From the NCBI GenBank assembly GCA_005408345.1, contig SEMN01000012.1:3112501-3176500 (forward strand): a stretch of DNA of 64,000 nucleotides, in the 5' to 3' direction. A program made the position numbers and the translations under genes. The stretch is from Macquaria australasica (Eukaryota; Chordata; Actinopteri; Centrarchiformes; Percichthyidae). The notes beneath the pieces were generated by a model, which ran no database searches, was not told where the DNA came from, and worked only from the letters and a program-made list of their open reading frames with translations. Positions 26,301-38,300 of this stretch are shown in pieces. The number at the start of each line of letters is the position of its first letter. Position 1 is the first letter of the stretch.

Positions 26301-29300
26301 TCAGGCAAGCAGCTGTAAACTCAGACACAGAAGACTTTTGAATCATCATAATTAAAATAGGATCTGTTAATGCCAATATAAAAGCAAACAATTCCAGGCC
26401 AAGGTGTCACTTTCTTGTATTTTATTGATTTTCCTTATCTGAGAGGCATTCTAACAGACATTTGGAGACTGCAGCAAATTTGCTTATCAGTCACTGTCGA
26501 CACATACTTCTAGATATGTCTTAAAATTCTTTGACACTCATACATGAGAGAGATATTTGCCAAATTCCACAATATATTTCTGAGGTTCACATAATTTTTT
26601 TTCACCATACAGAAGGCTGCAGTGTTTGTGCTGGAAACAATTTATCCTCAAAACAGCTGATAGGCTTATATCTGGACACCGCAGAAAATCAATACTTTCA
26701 CCTCCAGTCCTTCATTGTTCCAGTGTTCTCCTTGTGTGTGCGTGTGCGTGTGTGTGTGTGTGTACAGCTGTGCATGAATGTGAAGGTGTCAGTATGCTGT
26801 TTACACTGTCTAAGAAATTGAAATGTAAGCTGATATGCTTCAAGTTGATATTACAGTAGATATCATACATAGTAACATTGAGGCTTACTATCAGAAATGC
26901 ATTCTTGACATTGGATGCTCATAACTCCACAAAGATTTAACATAGCAGTCTGCTCCAGTCACACACAGCCCTCTAATGGTTTGTGTAAGAAACAGTTGCT
27001 GTTCTGCAGAAGAGCAGCACCGAAAAAGAGTAAAACTAATATTTCCGTCTGTCATCTGATCTCAATAATCACATTAAGTCCACAACTGTAACAACTGGGT
27101 TAATGCGCTGTGTTTGTGTATGTTTTTGTTTGAAGTCCCGTAGCGTGGATAAGCAGCATGCAGTCATCAACTACGAGGCTGGGGCTGACGAGCACAAGGT
27201 CAAGGACCTGGGCAGCCTGAATGGGGTGAGTACACAAATAGAAATATGCAAAACAGAGAGAGGTTAGGACAAACATAAAAAGGACAAGAAAGAACGAAGA
27301 CAGGACAGAAAAGATGAGAGGAGAGAAGGGTGTCACATGATGAATGAGGGATGGGGAGAGATTAGAGAATGAGTTTAACCAGCTGAAAGAGGAGTAAAGG
27401 GGTTTAGAGGGAGATGGATAGAGGCTGCAATGATAGGAAAAAACAAAGACATTCAAGGTAGAAGTAGAGGGAGATGAGGTTCTGAGGGGTTAGAGGTTAA
27501 CTCATTTTTTGGCAGTCAATAGGACCTTCTATTTTTCCGCTGCTAATCAATCTCTCTGTCAATGAAGATCTGTATCAGGGCTGAGGTCAATTGGAATCTA
27601 AGCCTAATTATGCAAATCACAACTTAAGGGCACAATCTGTGATCCAAATGTATACAAAGGGCCACTAAAAGTCACAACACAACCTTGGGACTGTTATCAC
27701 TCCCCTATTTTCTCATGATTTGGGAAAATTTGATTATCATTCCAGTGATAGCTGATAATCGAAAGCAATAATGTGGACGTTTTAATAGGGTTGTTGAACA
27801 GTATGATGTACATATTGGGATTGTTTTCTAGATATGAAAAAAGTTAGTGTATGGAGAAATACACTGTATGGTCTCTATTGGCTGTTAAAATTTTGGGAAA
27901 TATAGTAAATCACTGACTGAAGGCGAAGTAGATTGAGCAGGTTGAGGGATAGATGATATACCAAAACTTACACTGTCAACTTAATCACTGTACATAATAT
28001 AACTGATGTTAAATCCAAACATTTATCTGTAACTTTGAATGTAATTCTGTGTCATAACCTTTAGAAACACAAATGAACTCTACTGTGTTTCCCATTTTAG
28101 ATACACTTCACTTCTCTCTTTGACATTGTAGCTCAGTAAAACCCAGTTACAGTTGACACATGCCGTTAGTCATGTGTAGTGATTACCACTCAGTCACAGC
28201 CCACCGGACTGGACACATATGCAGAATGTCCCTCACATCCTCTCCAGCTCTTAGACAGGAAGCCACAGTCAGAGCCACTTCCTGCTGTGTCATTAACCAT
28301 CCAGCTTCTTTTGGCTGGATTCAGAGGAAGTTTACTCCTGCTGAGTCAGTGGATATGTAGAGATTTGACACAGTGGGGACGAGTAAAAAGCTGTTTTTGG
28401 GCAGTGTCACTTACTGTCTTACTGGAGTTGTTTCATTGCTGTTTTGTTAAACTGTCATAAATTCATCTTACTAGAGAGGAGACAGGGATGTTTTATTACA
28501 ACAGCAGTGCAAGTATGATAGAATTTCATTTGCAGTGCAGTGAAACCTGATCTGTCTCAGAGCTGCATAGTAGAAGGAGGGGTGAAAGGGGGGAATGGGA
28601 GTGGAAGAAAGAAAGAGATGGGAAAGAAAACAGTCAAAGGGAAAGATGTTTATTGTCATGCCTAGGCCTTTGGTCCTGGCTGTGCAGACTAATTTCTTTT
28701 AAAGGAAGCACCAGGATCAGCTTATTCAAGTGTTCACCGTGGCTTCATGCATAGGAGAACCTCACTGACCACATGCAAGTTTAATATTACTGTCTGGCAA
28801 CAAGAGTTTCTCCTAACTGTAAAATATAAAAAATATCTGAGTAACATCTAAGCAAGAGCTGGTATTTCCATTTGAACTGAAAACCATTAGTTGATGAATC
28901 GATTAGTCTACCGCCAGAAAATTAATCAGCAACTATTTTGATATAACAATTAATAGTTTTAGTAATTTTTCAAGCAAAAATACCAAACATTCTCTTGTTC
29001 CAGCCTCTTAAATGTTAGGATCAATAAACTGAATATCTTTGGAGGTTTGGACTGTTCTTTTCATACAAAACATGCAAGTTGAAAATGTGTTATTATTGGC
29101 ATTTTCACTATTTTTTGACATCTTATAGACAAAACAATTATCAACAGAGAAAATAACTGGCAGATGAATCAATTATGAATATAATTCTTTCCACTTGGAA
29201 GCACAGACACTATGACTGTGGACCAGCTGGTGTTATCTTCCTTAATTTTCCAATTTCTTTTACATGTAAGCTTCTTAGAAATAAAGATTTTAACTCTTCG

Positions 29301-32300
29301 CTTTCACACAAACTATAGTTGAATTTGGGTTTATGTTAATGTAATTGTTGTGTTTACATCTGATTTAAATTACCTTTTGCCTTTTCCTTCCCTCTGCAGA
29401 CCTTTGTAAATGATGTGCGCATCCAGGAGCAGATGTATATCACTCTGAAGTTGGAGGACAAGCTGAGGTTTGGATATGATATCCTTTCACTTTTCAGATC
29501 TTTTAGCTTCTTCATCCCTCATACATCCACCAGTGGGTCCATCATTCCAAAAACATGTTGAGAAGCCATGCATTGTTCAAGCCCTGATATTATTATTTTA
29601 ATTCCTACCAAGATGTCAAATATTTTCCTGTGTATTATATGAAGATAGTAGAATTTACAGCTTGCAGAAGTACATTGCTTCATGCATACATCTGTAAAGT
29701 CGTGTGTGTACATGTATCATAATTGTGCTATTGTGGCCAGTATTTCCTTAACCTGTCTCTCTCACATACCAACCTGTTCACGGTGGTGAGAGGAGAGCTC
29801 ACTGTGCCTGAGGAGGCTCTAAAGGTAAGAACACACACACACACACAACCCTAATACACACTGTCAAATATCAGTGTTCACCATGATACACAGTTGTATT
29901 ATACTACTTAAATCTCCACTCTATCAATGTTTTCATTTCTTCACCTCCCTTTAGCATGAAAAGTTCACCAGCGGCCTCCAGCTGAGCAAGAAGCCATCCA
30001 ACGGTGAAGCCACTACCACCACAACCACAAGCAAGTCTCCCACCAAGACCCCAACAAAGATGCTGAAGTCTGCCAGTGGCAGCACCCCAAGGCCGGGGGA
30101 GAATAGAGCAATAGATGGGGTCTCTTCCTCCAATGCGCCACCAGCTAAACCTGTGGACACTCACAAAGCAGAGGAGAGGTTAGGAGGTGAGATACAGGTC
30201 ATAGGGGAAATTGTGACAGTATAAGGCTGTCTCAGAAATTGTATGAACTTTTCTGGTGTCTGTTGTGCATTGTTATTACGTAATATTTGAATGCAGTTTG
30301 CTGTGTTGATTTTGTCTTCTGTTTACATTCTTTCCTTAAGATTTAGATTTATTGACTGCTATCACAAAGCCACTCATTTCTCATTTTACTTTAAAATGTA
30401 CAAACAATACCTGAAATTCAAATCTTACAACTGTATTAATCCAAAAGTAGGGTTTGGTTTAGAAATAATAACATAGTAGGAGATCATATTACAGCACAAA
30501 CACTCCACAAACACTTTATAATGGCTTTATTCTTGTATTTTAACCTATGGGAAAGCATATATTGTTGCGGTTTCTGTCGGGTGGATCCAAGTGCAGGCAG
30601 AAGACCAAGGTCAGCAAGTAAAAGGTGTTTATTTGATTCAAGTTCAGAGAGAGAAGCAGAGGTACATGGCTGGCTGGTGGTCCGAGTCGAACAGAGGTGA
30701 AGAATAGTTTACTGGTCCGGTAGATCGTCAGACAATGAGACTGGTGGTGAGGCAGGCAGTGAACAGGCAAGCAGATCCGGGCACACTAAAGACAAAAAGA
30801 CAGCAACAGTTAGCATCGACAAAAACACTAAAAGGCGAGTACTTGAAACATCGTGAGCGCTGGCTACCACAGAAGTTGATTCAACGATCTGACGATGAGT
30901 GGCTGAGGAACCGGGGTAGATATACTGTAGGTAGATGAAGTTGATGGGAATCAGGTGTGCGTAATCAACCCAGCAGCCAGGTGCCTCAGAGGGAATCGCC
31001 ATGTCACGCCCACACACACACACACACAGAAACAAGAGGGAAGGAAGACACACAGGGGCAAACAGACCATAATCATGACATATATACTAATACTATAGTA
31101 AATACTAAAATGTCACAGTTTAGGTGGAGACATGTCACGGTCCAAATTTGTTTTAGAATCAGTTAGAAATTTATAAATAAAGTTAGAATATAACATATGT
31201 TATATTTTATATTTTTAAGCTGTGGTTAAGCATTTTAATGAGGATTTAACAAACACATTTTCAGACAGAATATGGTGAAATTAAAGTGTGGTGGGGTTTT
31301 ATCTCAGGCCAGCAGGGGGTGAACATGGTCACCAGGGAAAAAGCTTTAACCACCACACCAACATGCAATCCCTCAGTTTTAACATTATGGCGGTTTAGAT
31401 CTGAGGGTGTCCCTAATAATTGACATCACTGACCAGGCTGGGGTGCTAGCAGGGGTCCTGATTAAGCTCCAGATGTTGAAACAAGGCCACATGGGGCATG
31501 TGTTATTGCACAGATTAAGGAGTAACAGGGTCAGAGTGCCTGCGTAATGCAAACCCATATGCCAGCACTACTTCTCTTAAAATGCAGTAACATTCACGGG
31601 CACGCACATACATTTGCACATTTGGACCAAAAACAAGCAAACATACACATACGGTGTTGCATGTCTCCCCATCTGCTGCTCATGTTTTTAATGACACCCT
31701 CTCTGTGGTTGTGTGGATGTATTCCTGCAGTGTTACTACTGTAATACCAGGCCTCACCCAGATATTATACCTCATAGCGAGCATGCATTCAGTAGCTTTT
31801 ATATAGAAGGCCCCTTCTTGCTGCACGCAATTTGGCACAGAGCATCCATAATTATCTGGATATACTGTGATTAAACATAGCTCAGGGTAAGGGGTACTTA
31901 AAGGAAAAGGAGGTAAAGGAATAGGATAGAGCAGGAAGAGGTTAAAACAGGAGGAGGCATCCTCTGGCACAGTTGTCTAAGCCGTAACATTGCTGGTTCA
32001 AATCCGGCGGGAGACCTTTGCTGCATGTCATTCCCCTCTCTCTCAACTATGTTTCCTGTGACTTTTCTACTGTGCTGTCCAATTTAAAAAAAGTTACCGC
32101 AGGATGCTCGCCTCATGTGAACTTTCATTCTAATGGGGACAGAGAGGCAAACGGAAAGTCCCTCTGTCATTTAAACTGTGTGTCTAAGAGAGAGAGCATG
32201 ATAGAGAGTGTGCACATGTGTGTGTGTCCATCCTGCTAAAGTTCTGAAAATAGGTCAGTGGTGCAAGATGCGACCAGAAGGGTATTAATGCACAAACACA

Positions 32301-35300
32301 CACACATACACAAAGAGCAGCTGGGTTCACTTTGTGTCACTACGATACAATGAACAGTTTATGTCGACAGTACCAGAGTATGTAAAGTACATAATAAACA
32401 TGTTAACCATGACGGACCGCAGTAAAAGCTACATTAAAATGTGCACTTTCTGCAAGGCTTTGTTAAATGTGTCTGCATTTGTGCATCTGTCTCAGGGGAT
32501 GCTACAGCGCTGCCTCGTGGGACCCCCCTGTACGGCCAGCCGTCTTGGTGGGGGGATGGGGATGCAGATGATGAGAACTCTTTCAAACAAGAAACCAAGT
32601 CATCCAACAAAAAACATGACAGCTCCGTTTCAGGTAGGAGGTATTCCGATTTTCCGAACTACCACACACATTATCTCCTCATTGCTATAATACAAACATG
32701 CAGTGCAGTAAATGAAGGAAACAGTGGTTTAAATGTTTGAAGTGGACAGAAGACAATATCTTATTGCCAAAACATCAGTTCTGTAAATGGCAGAAAACTG
32801 ATTTATTCTCAAATGATGCCTCTGTATTTGTCATGTTACCATAGATTTTTTAATAGTTTTGGCTTGGAGTAAAGGTTGTAAAACTGCATAAAGTAGAAAA
32901 CTTTAGAGTGAAAAGAGTGAAAGAGTTTGTGTATTTTGTCTTACATGACAATGGCCACAAGACACAGATTTCATACAGAATTTACTATACTGTAATACTG
33001 AAGTCTTTAATGTTATTGTAGCCATGTATGGTGTGATGAATCAGTAAAAATAGCACATTTAACATACCCACCATCTTTCCTATAGTTTGTGTGGAAAGTT
33101 ACAAATAGAAAATTTGGGCAAAAAGAAAAAACTATAAAATGTTATTGTACAGTAGTATATATATAGTTGTATAGTATACAACTATACAGTAACAGTATAT
33201 ATTACTGTATGCTACAAACAGTATGCCATTTGATAGCCCACAGATGAAATGCAATGCAAAGTTGAATCATGCAGTGCAGTTTATTTTATTTTAGTAGTGA
33301 AACAGTAGCTTGATCTTAATGCCCTCTAGCTCAGTGTATTTGCTTTGTGTTGAAAGGGTAATGGCCAGTCAGACTGTGTTTGTATGTGTAACAATGTATA
33401 TCCAAGTGCACACAAAGGCTTTTTTCAGAGTCTGTATGTAAGTATCTATGTCTGTTTTCCTAGAATATGTGTGTGTATAGTGACCATTGGACTGGGGGGG
33501 TTACGTTAACTGGTGGTGGATAGTCAGAGTAACAGGATTAGAGGCTACAACAATAGTCAAACAGCTCAGCGATGCAAAATCAGTCTGTGCCAGGCTGCTT
33601 TAGTGTGGACCAGTGTAGTCAGAAGGAGTGGGGGGAGGTTAATCATGCGCAAACATTGGAGCAGACTGAAGTGTCTTCAAATCTCTCGCCACATCTGGAT
33701 GGATAGTCTGGAAGCGTCTTCACCAGCCTAAAAAGGAATACTTTATCTATCAGCTCTTTGAAAAATCAGTTCTAAATTATTTCTCTGTTATACCATGCAG
33801 ATTTTGCTGTGGAATTTAGGAAAAGGTATTCTTCTGTTAGCGTGAGTTTAGAAAAGACTTTCATTTTGGAGTAAATCTGTGCAAGCGTGGCAGGGTGATT
33901 TGAAACCCTAAAAGCTTTCCAAAAACAAATCAGGCGAATGGGATTGGCTACTTCAGTCATGGAAGTGGGTGAGTGGAGGGCAAAATGCCCTCTTGGATCA
34001 TTGACTTTTTAACTGAGTGCTGAATGGATGTTGTGATGTTTGTATGCAGCATGCTGCAGAGGGTGTTGCACAGTGTATTTATGTAGTTTACATGGACCTC
34101 AGCGTCAAAAGAAGATTTTATCAGTCAGTGTATATGTTTTTAAATAGTGTGAGCACCGCCTCTAATAAACTGTTTACATTAGATATAGCAGAGAAGGGGA
34201 AGTGATATTGAGAAAGAGCGGTTTAGAGCAGGAAGCGATTTTATTTGAGAGTGTGTTTTTTTGTTGCATGTGTATGTCAGTTAAGTTTAGTGTGTGTCCT
34301 TTTCTCCTTCCCAGTGAATAGGCTGTGTTGTCAGAGCCCCCTACCCCCTTCCTTGTGTATTGTCACTCAAGCCGATTGGGTTACGCCATTGCACCTCCCC
34401 CCCACCCCCCCCATTCCTCCCAATACACACACTCATACACACAGCGTTCAAACAGACCACTCTCTCACTCTATACTGCAGCAATCATTAGCTAACCACTC
34501 TGATTCTCTGGTAAGTATTGCCTCAATTCCGTATACTTTGGCTAATGGAGCTGGTAAAGGACTTTCAATTTGAATCAACTTTTTATTTGTGTGACATCCA
34601 CTTACCTTGCACTTGCTATACTGCCCGTGGCTCTTTTAGGAACTATTTGGTCAGTTAACTTTCTTTAGCTCTTAAGTACATTAGAATTTGAAATGAAAAG
34701 TCAGAAGCACTGCAGGTTATAAATGGATTGTTAGTTTAAGTTTGCTATTGTTGCTACTGTTATTTAAAGTTAGTCACACTTACCTCATAGCAGATGACTT
34801 TTGTAAATGTGCTGAATGCCCATACAATGCAATGTCTGTTGTCAGTTTTAATCTTTGTATGTAGTAGACTCTAATGGAAAATATTAAAGCTGATTCTATA
34901 AAACCTAGGTTTTGCATGTTTATGATAAGCCAACAACAAAAAATCCTGCAGCACAGTCCGCATTAGTTTGAACTGCATGGACTTTACATGAATGGCATTA
35001 ATCTCATTCATGAAACTCTTAACTTCACAGAAATGTATAGGTGCTTCCCAGACAAGTCTTGTGACTTATGGTCACATCAGTGGAAGCTCTGACAGCATTC
35101 ATGCTTATTACGTGTGAGATACAGGAAGTATAGACACTTCATAATTTTAAGGAGCAAATACAGATACAGTACTTTAGTTTTATCTGTTTTACATGTTTAT
35201 TTTTAGAGTTTTTAGAGTTGAGAACATGGATAGAAATGTTACACTGTAGTAACACTATTAGATGAACAAAAGTTGAATCTTTTGTCAGTCTTGTTTGCAT

Positions 35301-38300
35301 GGTATTACTTTCTTTGGTAAGCTGTTGCTTCTTAAGCATCATTCAACATTTCTGATCTCAAGATCCTAATATTAGCACTCTGTTTAAATCCATGTTGTAA
35401 ATCTTCCCAAACTTGCAGAGGAGCTTATGCTGGCAACCGCAGATCTTGTTTCAAAGACCAGAGAGATTTTTTTAGTACTACAGATTAGTTGATAACACAG
35501 AAGTGGAAAATAAGCCTTTAATTCATAGATGTTTGTCTGTTTCTGTTAAGATCCTGCTTTGTCTCATGAGTCCTTTAGCGACACAATAATATTTATAGAA
35601 TGTATTATTCGTGAGAAATTCACTGGCTATTTTTTACTTGTAATTATATTCTGCAAAGTCAGTTTCTGTATCTTGCTTCTTATCGCCGATTGCCATATGT
35701 TCCTACAATTGCTCCCCAACATGAAGCAGATGGCCCCTCTAATTTCTGAAAGTATAATTTATCATATTCAGAACCCACAGAGGCTCTGTTTGTTAATATG
35801 AACAGATGAGAAAATAAGTACTCCATATTGTGAGCTGTACCAGCACTTCTTGTCCTGAGTGACTTACATGACTTGTGTGTGTTTGTGTTTATGTCTATAT
35901 GAGAGACAGACAGAAACAGAACATATATATGTGTATGTCTTTGTAGTTTATAGGGCTGAATCCTCCCCCTGAAGGAGACAGTAATTCTGATAGATGGTGA
36001 GACACACTTGCTGGAGAGAGGACCATGTTTGAATTGTTTCACTTTTGACTTTTGATAATGAATCCTAGTATTCATCTCTCACTGTGACATTGGGATGTTA
36101 TGTTATTAAACTAACAAATGCTCAAGATTTAGAGGATTCCTGTACAGGAGTGGATGTTCTTATGACAAATCATAAGTGTAGAGGTAACACTTCATATACC
36201 ACTTTTTGTTATGGAAATTCTACTGTTTTGTTATACTAGTCGTACAGATCTGTTATGTACAACCTCTTTCAACTCAGAAAGCTTGAACCAGGTTTCTTTG
36301 AGCATCAATATTTAAAAGCAACGCTCATAAACATTGAAATTTAAACCATTAACATCTTTACATGTTTTTCAACCTCAGACAGCAAAGAGGCACGTCGAGG
36401 GGAGAAAGCTAAAGAGGACGGCCTTCATACGTCAGCCGCCCACGATTCCAGTTACTTTGAGATCCCTACCAAGGAGGGTCACATGGCCAATAACGGCATC
36501 CATGAGATTCCCACCAAGGACACAGAGGGCACCACCACTCCCACTAGCACCACTACAGGTGAAGTATACATTTCATTTATTCTGATTTCTTGTAAATAAA
36601 AGTACCTGTGTGTATAATATTGCCCTTGTAGAATTTAATGGGGAATTAAGTTAATGGTGTCTGTGTTAACAATTAAGACCTTTGTAGTTCATAATAATAA
36701 CAGATAGTAAATCACTACTACATTAATTTGTGATATTGGATATTTACATTATAATTATTGTACACATTTGAATCCCATCAAGTCAGCCTTTCTGAGAAAT
36801 GTGTTTGAATCTTTCATGGCACAAAGAGACATTATTTACAACACAAAACAGGAAGTGGCCACTAATTGTCAAGCACAAACAGAGTAGCAATCATTCTGCA
36901 AGAGAAGCCATCAGCTGATTTGATCATATTTGGATAAATATCCATGTACTGTATATTTCCATAATTTAGTATACCAAGAAGTCACAGTTATACATTTATT
37001 TTTTTAGAAGTGCTTCACCCAGCACAACTATATTTAGTAATACTTACTGACTGACACTGATTGACACAGTAACAAAACTGCAATGTATGCTCCACAGCTC
37101 AAGGTCACGCCTCCTTCACCATAGAGTTTGACAACACTTCTCCTGGGAAAGTCACCATTAAAGACCACGTGTCAAAGTTCACACCTGACCATCACAGATC
37201 TCGCTCCAAGAAGAGTGGAGCAGGAAGTGGAGGAGCGGGAGGGAGGGACCTGAGCACACTGCAAGCCGCTATGATGGCATCGGAGAGCAAGGTGGCCGAT
37301 TGGCTGGCCCAGAACGACCCCACTCTGGTGCGCAGCGAGTCAACAGAGGACGACAGCAAGAGTATCAAGAGCGACGTGCCAGTCCATCTCAAAAGGCTAA
37401 AAGGTTGTTTTCTGTTAACATTTTATATCTGTGGATTGTGCAAAAGTTTTTGCTGTAGGCTTTTCTGGTTCTCTGCTTCTTCCTTGATCATTTCTCCTTC
37501 CTTCCTTTCTCTCACAAAAGATTCTCATTTACACTCTGCAATTATATTCCCTTGTGAATTATCAGTAATTTCACTAGAATATCGTCACACTATTAGTGTC
37601 ATACCTTAATGTTACAAGATTTTACACACTGTCTCAATTTTCCATGTGTCTCTTCATATACTATGTGAAGAGTGGGTGTATTCTTTGTCAGGAGCAGGGG
37701 TTGTTGGCAGTGGTAACCAAGCCAGGGGATTAGCAGCTAGCAGACAGAAACATTTAAACCCTATCTACTGCCCTGACTGCCCTGACATCCAATGACAAGG
37801 CTTAGCATGAGTAGTATAGTACAGCCCTCCATTGAATTTCACTTTTTCACCATTTACAGACATATTATCTAGTGAGGAGTACATGCTCTACGCGTATACT
37901 ACTTCATGCCAGTTAATGCCTGACTACGAGCTTGAGTTTGATTTTTTTCTTTTTTTGCATTGTCAGTGTGGACTAAATCTTCCCTGTTTACCTCTGTGGG
38001 CTTGTTGCTATGTATCCTTGGGGTAAGGTTGGAGATTGCTCTGACTGTAAATTGCATGCTACTCTGCGTTTCTTTGTTCCCTTTACCTGCAAGCAGCCAA
38101 CTGCTGAGTAGGCTCCTTCTGCCAGGGGTTTTTGTGTGAGTGGGCCAGACGAGGCAAGGCTATGTGCCACCAGTAAAGGGGGTTTAAGTTTGATGCTAAG
38201 CTAGGCCATGGTGGACTATATGCTGGTCATGAGTTAATTAAATGGAGACCAATTTATGTTGCTGACATGTGTGGGGGAGGGACCAGCCGACAGGAGCTGA

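Noticed and set aside
29741..29765. Ordinary AG acceptor at 29740 for the cep170 exon
   Set aside because: It opens a frame that ends in TGA within the FHA-linker segment; the AT-AC reading keeps the conserved protein.
31948..32020. Possible tRNA gene (B-box match)
   Set aside because: No cloverleaf, degraded A box, and the downstream sequence is a SINE body.
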